A DNA stretch of 64,000 nt from Pyrus communis (Eukaryota; Streptophyta; Magnoliopsida; Rosales; Rosaceae): contig NC_084808.1 of NCBI RefSeq assembly GCF_963583255.1, positions 28,104,300 to 28,168,299 of the forward strand, in the 5' to 3' direction. Made by a program: the position numbers and the translations under genes. The notes below the pieces were generated by a model. The model saw nothing but the letters and a program-made list of their open reading frames with translations. It did not search any database and was not told the origin of the DNA. Every line of letters starts with the position of its first letter. Within the stretch, counting starts at the first letter, position 1. Positions 46,748 to 57,548 of this stretch are shown in pieces.

Positions 46748-46769
46748 TATATATATATATATATATATA
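46748..46769 (-). promoter_or_regulatory. (TA)n tract, probable TATA region of paralogue 1
   Basis: An uninterrupted TA dinucleotide run ending 77 bp upstream of the ATG at 46671. The two paralogues have TATATATA at a similar distance (73-74 bp), which supports a TATA role. Confidence 0.45.
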
Positions 46770-46779
46770 GGCCTAATTA

Positions 46780-47636
46780 TGCTGCTAATAAAATAATAAT
46801 AACGGATGAATAATTGGAGAGAAGATTCTAATTTTGTAGATTAAAGAGAAAAGGAGGTGGGGCATGTGAGATTTACAACTCACGAGGCACTCTGAGTAGC
46901 TAAGAAACCGGGAAAAGTGCGATGGAGGCTTAACCGTGTTTTCATATTTTAAGGGACAACTGCAGTTTTTCGACGCGTTATTTACGTCTGAGATTCGAAG
47001 TTTAACTCCTGTCACATCATGTACAGATTGAGACCGTGGGATGGAATCGGATGGACAGCACGAATTTAATCTTCAATCTTATTCAATTGACTTGTGAAAA
47101 AAATTTGTCACTTCAATATATTAGACAAATCAAGTAAATAAAATTATATTCACATAGAATATTTTTTTATAAAAAAGAAATATGATGCGAGATTTGCTTA
47201 CTTATGGTATTGTAGGCAACATTGCCTACTTTGAGAGAGTAGTCGAAATTGACAAACTCAATTTTTTATACCATTGGGGTTACTTTTTGCATATGTAGTT
47301 CATCAAAATGAGTTTGTCTATTCCATTATATACAAAATTGAAGACGCTAGCATTAAAGTTTAGAAAAATCGTCATAAATAATCAATTTTCAAATTCTAAA
47401 CGCTAAAGTGGATTAATTAGTTTTTAATACATCATTGAAATTTAATTTTTATATTGTCAGTATTCACACTATATCAACAACATTTAATTGATATGTCTGG
47501 ATATTCTTCTTAATTCGTAGAAGAACTACAATTTGATTTCTTATCATTTTAGACAATTTCCTATACCATATCATGTATAAAAAAAAATAAGAAAAAAGTT
47601 GGCATAGGGAGTCGGGAACTGGAAGTTACATTTGCC
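46780..47636. other. spacer upstream of paralogue 1
   Basis: No gene or clear repeat is seen. AT-rich. Confidence 0.4.
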
Positions 47637-47639
47637 TAA

Positions 47640-49838
47640 GAGCAGTTTCACCCTAGCCTCATAGGTTGGCACCTGGCCCAAAAAATGGATTGGCTTCCCT
47701 TGTTTTTGCTCCATCCCAGCCCAAGCCAGGCCACAGGTCGGCCTAGAATCGACAGACCCATGGGACGACCCATCTGACTTCATGCTGACGCCAACGTGAC
47801 GTTGCTGGCCATTTAATTTTTTTTTTTTTTTTTGCGCAAGGCGCACATTGCCGAAAGGAAATCAGAGGCGAGCCTGCTTGAGCAGGCGCACTAAACCAAA
47901 CTAATGGGAGGCCACGTGGCTTGTCTTGGGCCGTTGGATTTCCAACGGCTAGTTTTCTGAACTGTTGGATTTTCAACGGTCAAAATTTTTTTGAATTTGA
48001 CATCCAATGGCTAGTGACGTGGCTTGATCTGGACCATCCGATCTAGAGATCAACGGTCCATGTTTTCCCCCTTGAAATTAAAAAAAAAAGGAACAACGGT
48101 CAAAATTATGACAGTTGGCCATGTGTCAATGCATAGGCTATTAAATTTGAATCTTGTTCAAATCCAACGCTCCAGATTAATTACCTAAATTAAAATGTAT
48201 AAAAAATTAATTAAAACTTGTTAAAAAATACAGAAAAATTTTATGTTATTTTTCTATAAATACCTAAACCTCATCTTGCACCGTACACCACATTTCAATA
48301 TTTTCAACATTTTTTACCAAAGCTTTCATATAATTTTTTAGAGAAAAAAATGACTACGTGGAAGTTCATCAAAGATGTTACGTTGTGTGAATGATGAGTT
48401 CACACTACTCGCTTCCAAAATGATATTTTTGGCTAATTTTCTATCGCCATAAGCTCATTGCCACACACTTGGACAATTTTTTTCAAGTCTAGTGCATGCA
48501 GTCGATGCTTCCAATCATGGCAGGGAAGCCTTGCATCTCACCCTTCCTCAGAAGCCTTCGCATGTCCCTTGGTGTGGGTTTCCGGAAGTACTCATTGGTG
48601 TAGAGGGCTTCAATTGCAGAGCAAAACTGCATCAGGGACTCCAGAACAATTGTTTCTCCCATCCTCGTGATCTCATCCACTTGATCTGCAGATGCTCCAT
48701 ATGCAAGCATTTGCAAGACAGGCGTAATTTTTTGCTCAGGAAGAAGACTTAGAACATTAAAAGCATCATCTTTTTGCACAAAGTATGGATCATGGTTACA
48801 AACAACACTCATGATTTTGTCGAACAAACTTCGTTGCATTCTAAAACGACTTCTAAAAACTTGATCATGGAATATGTTGTTGGGAATAAAATAATCTTCT
48901 AAGAGATCTTTACCTCGTCTTTCCCTTTTTTTTATCGAAGTTTACGGCACGTCTGGGTTTGGCTATTTGACCCGCAACTTCCATGACACGGCGAGAATGT
49001 GAGGCCCTCTGCCTTCTATGGTCATCATCCTCATCCTTCCCTATTGCGAAAACCTCATCTCCACCTTCACCTTCCTCGAGATTGACCAATTATTCCTATT
49101 GTGCCAACAATCCTTTATGTTGCTCCTCAAACTGTTTATACACTCTCCTTGAAGAAAACATTGTAAGAACTCAAGATTTAAAAACGATGAAGAAGGATTC
49201 AAAAAGAAGGATTAAGTTTGGTGTGAGGATGGATGTAGGGATGTAGGGTTTATATGGACAAAAAAAGAAATGATGAGGTTCTGGACAATGTCATGTGACA
49301 CTATGTGATTGGTTAAAAATCTTATCGAAATTTTGGCTAAATTATTGTAAACAGATCGTGACACGTGGCGCGTCGAGATTGGTTGAAAATATATCTACAA
49401 AATAGTATGTTTGGCTAATGACACGTGGCGTGACAAGATTGGTTGAAAATCTTATCGAAATCTTGGCTAAATTATTGTAAACAGATAGTGACACGTGGCA
49501 CGTTAGGATTGGTTGAAAATCTTAGTGGAAATCTATTCACAAAATAGTACGTTCGGATAATGACACGTGACGTGACAAGATTGTTATCCGAAATTAAAAC
49601 TATTTTATTGATTTATTAATTTATAAAAAATTTAAATTTTTTTATATGGGCAGGATGCCAGCGCATTTTGTAGGAGTGGATATCATTTGTGCCAGATCAT
49701 TTTTTAGACTTTGTGTTTGTGCATTTTTTAGGAGTGGAGATGCATTTGGTCTATTACTGTTCATTGGATTCTATTACTATTTACTGAATGAATTAAATGG
49801 ATTGAATGCTAACGTATTTTTTAAGGATGAACTTGCTC
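47640..49838 (-). mobile_element. degenerate PIF/Harbinger transposon
   Basis: 2.2-kb element with ends GAGCAGTTTCACCC and GGATGAACTTGCTC (imperfect inverses). It is flanked by TAA (47637-47639) and CAA (49839-49841). A related right end in the duplicated copy at 56.0 kb is followed by TAA, supporting a TAA target duplication. It contains a broken transposase and, on its right, subrepeats of a GACACGTGGC..GATTGGTTGAAAATC unit. Confidence 0.65.
48400..49160 (-). pseudogene. Harbinger transposase (ALP1/HARBI1-like) remnant
   Basis: Read on the minus strand, a start-like MFSSRRVYKQFEEQHKGLLA near 49160 is followed by in-frame stops and a frame change. A longer intact block (48839-48489) then carries MQRSLFDKIMSVVCNHDPYF, VLQMLAYGASADQVDEI, TRMGETIVLESL and FPAMIGSIDCMH. 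The last is the first catalytic Asp region of the DDE fold. Immediately after it the expected WTW has become stop codons, and the rest is unrecognisable. It cannot encode an active enzyme. Confidence 0.8.
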
Positions 49839-49841
49839 CAA

Positions 49842-50736
49842 TATGCATCTTGTTTCCTTCCTTGAACATACAAACAAATAAAAGGAAGTTTCGTTTATTA
49901 TATTGTAAATTATCGGGGAGGTTCTTGGGAGTTGAATTTGGAGACCCCACCGGCGCGGTTGTGTCGACTTGGACGGCGATTATATTGTTACTTATTTGGT
50001 ACTCATAAAACTTGATTATTTATAATTATGTTTGTTTGTTTTTTTTAATTTTTGGACAAACAAATACAAATGAAGACTGAAGTGGAAGCCACCAGCAAGA
50101 ACATACAAATTCCAAAACTTATTACTTACTGGTTAATTACAGGTTGCTTAACTGAAAACGAGGAGAACCCTAATATAATTGAGGAAGCTGATTAATTTCC
50201 AGCAGCAGCAACACCCACCTGGAAAAACAAAAAACGTACGTATAGCAAACAAGGAAAATACTTTTGGCATTAATGATGATTTCAAGATTCCCATAAAATG
50301 CTATTTGATGAATCAGGAACTCGTTTGAAGTTCGGGAAAAAGTACCGCTAAAACAAGGGCTAGTTAATTGGGGGTTTGTGAGTCGAAATTGGATTGTATT
50401 GCATGTCCTGAACTACAAGTTATCACTATATGAAACATATCTAATGAAATTTTGTTTTTGGTGAAAAATAACTAATAGAAATTAGTAATGCTATAAAGAT
50501 TAAATTTGTAAACAAAATTTGTTAAACTAAATAATATAGAAGTTGATGATTGATAAACACGTTCATTTTCTATTGATGACACATCATTTAGTAATTTAGT
50601 TTCATTAGCATTATCCAATACAAACTAATTTGATATAGATACACGAGCGATCAATTTTCCAAAAATATAAAATTTTAAATAAATAATTAGTACGTGTATC
50701 TATTTACAGAAGCCAATGACGCCATGCATGCATGAA
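49842..50736. other. 3' flank of paralogue 2
   Basis: No separate gene. It is shared almost base for base with 56019-56936 in the second duplication copy, including a short GAGACCCCACCGGCG segment. Confidence 0.5.
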
Positions 50737-51204
50737 CTAAAAGTGAATATTCCCATTGGCTAAGATCCCCTTGAAAATGTCCAGCAACGGGAACATCAAA
50801 GCAGCCGCGGATACGGGCACGCTGAGTGTAACAAGAGCAAGCATTCCCAACGCCACGCTAGGCCTAGTGTTCATCAACTGGGATTGCAGCAACCCCACGC
50901 CTTCGCAGATGTCCGAGTTGTAGTGTGCATAATATTGCTTCTCCCACAGCATCCAGTTCGACGGCGGTTGGTGATCATCGTCCTGCATCTCCGCGTCGTG
51001 AATTCGCATTCGAAGCACAATCATGTCCTCGTCCACAAGTCTGCCGTCGTAGTTATCATGACCACGCGACGACGCAGAAATCGTCATAGGACAACGCCTA
51101 AGCCCTATTTCCAACAACCCCGTCTTTCGGTTACTGCCGGAATTGAGATGCCGCGGCGGTGGCAGAGCTGGGTGGTGAGCAGAGATTAGCATTGCTGTAG
51201 ACAT
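50737..51204 (-). CDS. small plastid-targeted membrane protein, paralogue 2
   Basis: Intronless, 155 residues. The ATG at 51204 (MSTAMLISAHHPALPPPRHL) is chosen because a TATATATA box lies 74 bp upstream and the frame further upstream runs through promoter and a GA repeat. The N-terminus is rich in Ser/Pro/Arg and transit-peptide-like. The core has GRLVDEDMIVLRMRIHDAEM, PPSNWMLWEKQYYAHYNSDI and GVGLLQSQLMNTRPSVAL. The hydrophobic segment ALGMLALVTLSVPVSAAALM is near the C-terminus. It differs from paralogue 3 at about six residues. A CACTA transposon sits 249 bp upstream of its start codon. Function unknown. Confidence 0.78.
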   Translation of the reverse strand: MSTAMLISAHHPALPPPRHLNSGSNRKTGLLEIGLRRCPMTISASSRGHDNYDGRLVDEDMIVLRMRIHDAEMQDDDHQPPSNWMLWEKQYYAHYNSDICEGVGLLQSQLMNTRPSVALGMLALVTLSVPVSAAALMFPLLDIFKGILANGNIHF

Positions 51205-51277
51205 GGTTACAAAGCTTGCAGCTTTTCCAAAGTTTGATGTATGTTTTTGTTTACCAACAAGGCACGTACAAGGTACA

Positions 51278-51285
51278 TATATATA
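51278..51285 (-). promoter_or_regulatory. TATA box of paralogue 2
   Basis: TATATATA at the same spacing as in paralogue 3, followed upstream by a GA repeat (about 51299-51320). Confidence 0.5.
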
Positions 51286-52277
51286 GATGCTACCAATGTG
51301 AGAGAGAGAGAGAGAGAGACCGCGTAGGAGTGACATGTGACAAATTGCGCGTGGCTTTTTTGGGGTTGGATTCCTTGAACTTGAAGATGATTTGGCGGAT
51401 AGGAGGAGCCAGGAGATTGAACCCTCGAAGAAGTTTCTTGTTTTGGAAGTAACATTACTAGAATTATGCTCATTACACACCATTTTTTGTCCACCCTTTG
51501 CAATTGGTGGCCATAGATATAAAGTTGCTACTCTTACTATTATTTGGTGGCTTTACAGTGAGATGCCACTAATATCAGTGGCCTAAAAAAATCAGCCACC
51601 AATATTGGTATCTGTTAACTAACTTTATTTCTTAAAAATACTTTTTTGTGCATTTGTGATTAACTGGGCACCAATACAATTTATTGAACACCAATAAAAC
51701 AAATAAAAAAAACCATTAAACCTCTCTCCCCTTCACAAAAGTCCAACTCCTCCCCTTCATTCCCTCCGCTCGCTTCCCATTTCATTCTCTCTCTCCTCCC
51801 TCCTGTATACTCTTCTCTTTCATGCAGCAATGGCTCCGTCCTCCGGTCACCAACGAGTGTCAAACTATACCTTCAGAATCCTCTTCCCTTCCTCTTTCCA
51901 ACCCTCAAGTTAGTTTCTCCAAATTTTCTCAATTTCAAATCTAAGAAACGGTGACCATAGGTATTCCGGCCAATTTTCGGCGAAGTCTGCCTGAATTGGA
52001 CCTCAACCAAGAGGTAAAAATGATCCTCTCCTCATGGGTGTTCCCTAGTGTAAGTGATTTTTTTTGGATCGATTCTAGATTTCAAATTTTAATTCCATTT
52101 TCTGTATGCATGTCGAAGATTGGGGACAAGGAAGGTGAATCAAGGTTGTTTCCAACCTGGGCCGAGAAGAATGGAAGCCTTGGAAGGTTGTGGGTGAAAC
52201 TAAGGTGAAGAGGGTTCTTCTAAAAATATTAAGGTGAACAGGGTGATTTTCTCCTTAACCACAACTATCACATTTTA

Positions 52278-52915
52278 TGTCACATCCCGGCCCGGGGCGG
52301 ATCACTTCCCGGGCTCGCTCCACCACCGTAGCACGATATTGTCCGCTTTGGGCTTACCATTCCCTCACGGTTTTGTTTTTGGGAACTCACGAGCAATTTC
52401 CCAGTGGGTCACCCATCATGGGATTGCTCTAGCCCCTTTCTCGCTTAACTTCGGAGTTCCTACGGAACCCGAAGCCAGTGAGCTCCCAAAAGGCCTCGTG
52501 CTAGGTAGGGATGGGTATATACATTTAAGGATCACTCCCCTGGGTGATGTGGGATGTCACAATCCACTCCCCTTAGGGGCCCGACGTCCTCGTCGGCACA
52601 CTACGACCAGGGTTAGGCTCTGATACCAAATTGTCATATCCCGGCCCGGGGCGGATCACTTCCCGGGCTCGCTCCACCACCGTAGCACGATATTGTCCGC
52701 TTTGGGCTTACCATTCCCTCACGGTTTTGTTTTTGGGAACTCACGAGCAACTTCCCAGTGGGTCACCCATCATGGGATTGCTCTAGCCCCTTTCTCGCTT
52801 AACTTCGGAGTTCCTACGGAACCCGAAGCCAGTGAGCTCCCAAAAGGCCTCGTGCTAGGTAGGGATGAGAATATACATTTAAGGATCACTCCCCTGGGTG
52901 ATGTGGGATGTCACA
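52278..52915 (-). mobile_element. Cassandra TRIM retrotransposon, full length
   Basis: Two 284-bp LTRs (52278-52561 and 52632-52915) enclose only 70 bp and are flanked by the identical 5-bp word TTTTA (52273-52277 and 52916-52920). Read on the minus strand, each LTR starts TGTGACATCCCACATC. The 5S-rRNA-like core GAACTCCGAAGTTAAGCG is at 52442-52459 and 52796-52813, and the downstream 5S phrase GATGGGTGACC is also present. A Met-tRNA-type primer site TGGTATCAGAGCC lies beside the 5' LTR, and a purine tract beside the 3' LTR. The LTRs differ at four positions, so the insertion is fairly recent. No coding capacity, as expected. Confidence 0.95.
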
Positions 52916-54241
52916 TTTTATCTCTTGCTTGGAATTTTTTTTTAAATTCCCAGGATCTGCAGTTGCAATATTTTTGATGGACAAATTAAAAAAGAAGCAA
53001 CTGCTTTTATAAAGCTTTTGTAGTCTCAAGCACGGTAAATATATTAGCACTAGAAAGTGAGGAAATCCACTTTCTTTGGTCAAGTTGGATTCTCTACTAT
53101 GACTACCATTTTTATCTCTAAACAAATTTTTAATGGTATGTATGATATAAAAGGGTAAATTTAACTATTTTGGTTTCTTTTTTCTCACGCTTTGGTGCCT
53201 CGAGTTTTAATTTTTCATAACTGTGTTGAGTTTTTTTCCAGTTACAATTCGGGAGCCATTGGCAACTTCTAAAGGACCAAAATTGTTTTCAAGTCAAAAT
53301 ACAGGAACCAAATCGTAACTAGACTAGGAGATTACATTACCAAAGTAGGAAAGTTTTGTCTTGATTCATAGTTTGACAACATAATATGTATGTAGGATGT
53401 TGTTTTAGAATCGCTTGGTAAGTGTTAAATACATCCTATAACATGATTGACTAACAAGCATGGTCGTTCAGATATACATGCAATTGAGATCACTGACTAA
53501 ATCAGATTTCTTTTATATTGAAGCAAATCTTGCCTATTGGGTGTTTGTGAAAATTCCCCAGAGAGTTAGAAACAAGGATATGATGCAAATCTGAATGTAG
53601 GCTGTTTTGGTATGTGTGTGTACGTATAGGTGTGTTATATTGATATGACATGTTGCCTAATTTATCTATTTTTGGATTGCTAGATCAAAGAAGGAAGTTC
53701 AATTTATCAAGGATCAAGGTTTGGACTGCTAGACAGCACGTCGCCTTCGGTTTGAGGTATGGAATTAGTCTCGTGCTTGCAATCTGGCCGCTTACGTGTT
53801 TAAATTTCTGGTTTATCAATATGCTCAAGATTTGGTTAACTGGTAGTTATGCAAACAAATTAAAGTTCCTTTAAGCATATGGTTGGTAGTCTTGGTGCCC
53901 TCCAGATTTGTGTAAAAATCTAGAGCCATCTGCATGGTCCTATACTAATGAGCTGCAAGTAAAACTTCAGTAACAATGTGTTTTTGTATTTCTTTCTAGC
54001 GATCAGCTATTTGTGCTCGAAATTTGGCGATCAGGACTTGCCTTTGATTTTATTCAGTGCAGCAGAGTTTTGCATCGATTTTTTCATCTTCTTCCAGATT
54101 TCTGTTCCTTTTTTTTTATTTTTTTTATTTTATATATATTGTTTTGGGATATGTGAATGTAATTTTTTGGGTATTTCTTTGCTTCAATTCTCTCTAATTT
54201 TTTGCTGTTTAGTTTGAACTCCCATCGCAGCATCATCATCA

Positions 54242-54420
54242 TCATCTGCTCTTGCTGCTGCTGCCTTTGACTGGTATTTCCCTATTTGCTACCCAAACAA
54301 CAGTCCTCTCAGATACTACTTGATTGGAGTACCATATACCTAAATAGTAGTTTGAAAGCTGACCTGGTTTGAAGAAACCTAGCTCAAACATCCCACCTGG
54401 AGAGACAATGGTTTGATCGC
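54242..54420 (-). pseudogene. captured S-domain receptor-kinase fragment
   Basis: On the minus strand this encodes [20 protein letters not shown], then [20 protein letters not shown] and [12 protein letters not shown]. This is the start of the bulb-lectin domain of G-type lectin (S-locus-like) receptor kinases. Only about 60 residues remain; no PAN or kinase domain follows. It lies wholly inside the CACTA element, so it is probably transposon-captured. Confidence 0.8.
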
Positions 54421-54832
54421 CAAAGAGAGATTGGCATGACATGATTAAGCTCTTTGGAAACAGAGTGTTCAAACACTTTTCAAAGTTTGAGTCCCAACAT
54501 TTGTTCAAAATTGTATTAAAGATCAGTTATGCAATTTGTAGTATATTCTTATATCAAAGATCTTACAATTTGTTTCCTCACCCAAGAAAAGAAAAAAAAA
54601 AAAAAAATATTATTTTGCAATTTTGCCACCGATGTGGATAAGGGTGGCACTGCAGGAAAGGCACCAATGAAATATTGGTAGTCATTGTTACAATAGAGTC
54701 CTCTACATAGGCCACACTCTCTAGTTTAGTGGGTTCTTGGTGGGCATAGACGTTTGCCACCAATGTGAGTGGCAACACTTGACAATAGCCACTAAATGAA
54801 AAGGGTGGCTTATTGCCAAATTTCTAGTAGTG

Positions 54833-55272
54833 TAATATTGTGATGGGGACGGCAACCAAATCTAATCCATTGATTTTATATTTTTTGCGTAACCGTTTTT
54901 TATGCATGTCAGCAGCTGCCATCTCATTTTCTTTTCCGACGCACTTACAGTTAAAGTTGGAAGATCTCATATCATAGTTATCAGTTAAAGACTTGTTTGA
55001 AAACGCTTTTAATATAACTGTAAAAATAACTGAAAGAACTCAAATACTTTTTTAAGATTTAATTGTATTTTTACTAATGATTGATTTTAAAAATATTTTT
55101 TTACCAAAACGTTTTCAATTATTTTAAAAATAATTTCAAATGAGCCTTAATACACATCTTACGAGGACAGTTTGATCAATTTAGCATTGTATTTTAGAGT
55201 AACTCAATCTTCGAAGCTACATAAAGAGATGGATGCCAACAACAACTTGACAATGTTACAAAGATTTGCTGT
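54833..55272. repeat. tandem duplication, copy A (right part)
   Basis: Matches 57672-58106 closely, from GTGATGGGGACGGCAA to GATTTGCTGTA. It contains a MITE-like inverted segment (54985-55146). It was contiguous with 51452 before the CACTA insertion. Confidence 0.85.
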
Positions 55273-56936
55273 AACAATCTGTTCAGTTGCTCCTCAAACT
55301 GTTTATGTACACTCTCCTTGAAGAAGACATTGTAAGAACTCAAGATTTGAAAATGATGTAGAAGAAATCTAAGCTAAAAAGAAGGATTGAGTTTGGTGTG
55401 AGGATGGATGTAGGGATGTAGGGTTTATATGGACAAAAAAAGAAAGGACGAGATTCTGGACAATGCCACGTGGCACTACGTAATTGGTTGAAAATCTTAT
55501 CGAAATCTTGGCTAAATCATTGTAAACAGATAGTGACATGTGGCTTGTCGGGATTGGTTGAAAATCTTATCGAAAATCTATCTACAAAATAGTACGATTG
55601 GATAATGACACGTGGTGTGACAAGATTGGTTGAAAATCTTATCGAAATCTTGGCTAAATTATTGCAAACAGATAGTGACACGTGGCGTGTCGGGATTGGT
55701 TGAAAATCTTAGCTGAAATCTACGTTTGGATAATGACACGTGGCGTGACAAGATTGGTTAAAACTCATATCCGAAATTAAAACTATTTTTTATGTATTAT
55801 TTTGTAAAAAATTAAAATTTTTTTAAATGGGCTGGGTGCCAGCATATTTTGTAAGGGTGGAGATCGTTTGTGCCAGCGTATTTTGTAGACTTTGTGCTAG
55901 TGCATTTTTGAGAGATGTGAATGCATTTAGCCTATTATTATTTATTGAGGTATATCACTATTTACTGGATTAAATAGACTGATGCTGACTTATTTTTTTA
56001 GGGGTAAACTTGCTTTAACATGCATCTTGTTTCCTTCCTTGAATATATAAACAAAGGAAAGGAACTTTCGTTTATTATATTGTAAATTATTGGGGAGGTT
56101 CTTGGGAGTTGAATTTGGAGACCCCACCGGCGTGGTTGTGTCGACTTGGACGGCGATTATATTGTTACTTATTTGGTACTCATAAAACTTGATTATTTAT
56201 AATTATGTTTTTTTTTTTTTTTTTAATTTTTGAACAAACAAGTACGAATGAAGACTGAAGTGGAAGCCACGAGCAAGAACATACAAATTCCAAAACTTAT
56301 TAAATACTGGTTAATTACAGGTTGCTTAACTGAGAACAAGGAGAACCCTAATATAATTGAGGAAGCTAGTTAATTTCCAGCAGCAGCAACACCCACCTGG
56401 AAAAACAAAAAACGTACGTATAGCAAACAAGGAAAATACTTTTGGCATTAATGATGATTTCAAGATGCCCATAAAAAGCTATTTGATGAATCAGGAACTC
56501 GTTTGAAGTTCGGGAAAAAGTACCGCTAAACCAAGGGCTAGTTAATTAGGGTTTTGTGAGTCGAATTTGATTGTATTGCATGTCCTGAACTTTGCCACAA
56601 ATGATCACTATATGAAACATATCTAATGAAATTTTGTTTTTGGTGAAAAATAATTCATACAAATTAGTAATGTTATGAAGACTAAATTTGTAGATAAAAT
56701 TTGTTAAGCTAAATAATGTGAAAGTTGATGATTGATGAACATGCTCATTTTCTATTGATGATACGTCATTTAGTTTGCAAATGTTGTTTATAAATTTAGT
56801 TTCATCAGCATTATCCAATACACACTAATTTAATATAGATACTCGAGCGATCGATTTTCCAAAAAAATAAAATTTTAAATAAATAATTAATACGTGTATC
56901 TATTTACAGAAGCCAATGAAGCCATGCATGCATGAA

Positions 56937-57404
56937 CTAAAAGTGAATATTCCCATTGTCTAAGATCCCCTTGAAAATGTCCAGCAACGGGAACATCAAA
57001 GCAGCCGCGGATACGGGCACGCTGAGTGTAACAAGAGCAAGCATTCCCAACGCCACGCTAGGCCTAGTGTTCATCAATTGGGATTGCAGCAACCCCACGC
57101 CTTCGCAGATGTCCGAGTTGTAGTGTGCATAATATTGCTTCTCCCACTGCATCCAGTTCGACGGCGGTTGGTGATCATCGTCCTGCATCTCCGCGTCGTG
57201 AATTCGCATTCGAAGCACAATCATGTCCTCCTCCACAAGTCTGCCGTCGTAGTTATCATGACCACGCGACGACGCAGAAATCGTCATAGGACAACGCCTA
57301 CGCCGTATTTCCAACAACCCCGTCTTTCGGTTACTGCCGGAATTGAGATGCCGCGGCGGTGGCAGAGCTGGGTGGTGAGCAGAGATTAGTATTGCTGTAG
57401 ACAT
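56937..57404 (-). CDS. small plastid-targeted membrane protein, paralogue 3
   Basis: Intronless, 155 residues from the ATG at 57404. It differs from paralogue 2 at about six positions (M5I, GL to RR near residue 34, VDE to VEE, WML to WMQ, LAN to LDN). The transit-like N-terminus, core blocks and C-terminal helix are the same as in paralogue 2. The promoter has TATATATA 74 bp upstream and a longer GA repeat than its sister. No transposon separates it from its native upstream DNA. Function unknown. Confidence 0.78.
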   Translation of the reverse strand: MSTAILISAHHPALPPPRHLNSGSNRKTGLLEIRRRRCPMTISASSRGHDNYDGRLVEEDMIVLRMRIHDAEMQDDDHQPPSNWMQWEKQYYAHYNSDICEGVGLLQSQLMNTRPSVALGMLALVTLSVPVSAAALMFPLLDIFKGILDNGNIHF

Positions 57405-57477
57405 GGTTACAAAGCTTGCAGCTTTTCCAAAGTTTGATGTATGTTTTTGTTTGCCAACAAGGCATGTACAAGGTACA

Positions 57478-57485
57478 TATATATA
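57478..57485 (-). promoter_or_regulatory. TATA box of paralogue 3
   Basis: TATATATA at the same distance from the ATG as in paralogue 2. Confidence 0.5.
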
Positions 57486-57496
57486 GATGATACCAA

Positions 57497-57498
<2 letters not shown>

Positions 57499-57545
<47 letters not shown>
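57499..57545. repeat. (TG)n(GA)n microsatellite
   Basis: TG then GA dinucleotides upstream of paralogue 3. The tract is about twice as long as at the matching site near 51300. Confidence 0.9.

Positions 57546-57548
<3 letters not shown>

Larger units (their letters stand above)
49119..51452. repeat. tandem segmental duplication, copy A (left part)
   Basis: Closely matches 55286-57674, including paralogue 2, its promoter, the Harbinger right half and the GACACGTGGC subrepeats. The remaining part of the unit (54833-55272) was separated from it by a CACTA insertion. Confidence 0.85.
51453..54832. mobile_element. non-autonomous CACTA transposon, 3.4 kb
   Basis: Ends CATTACTAGAA and TTCTAGTAGTG (CACTA-type, left end mutated at one base). 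The 3-bp target duplication is TAA (51450-51452 and 54833-54835). Subterminal repeats of GCCACCAATRT/GGTGGC type occur at both ends. The homologous position in duplication copy B has a single TAA with no insert. No CACTA transposase is recognisable. It carries a Cassandra TRIM and a receptor-kinase fragment. Confidence 0.88.

Noticed and set aside
50737..51483. 248-residue version of paralogue 2 (and the 304-residue version of paralogue 3)
   Set aside because: The extra N-terminus is read through a TATA box and a GA microsatellite. The two extensions diverge where the coding parts do not.
52234..52977. Two open frames of 129 and 94 codons with near-identical sequence
   Set aside because: They lie inside the two LTRs of a Cassandra TRIM, which has no coding capacity. 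Their similarity reflects LTR identity.
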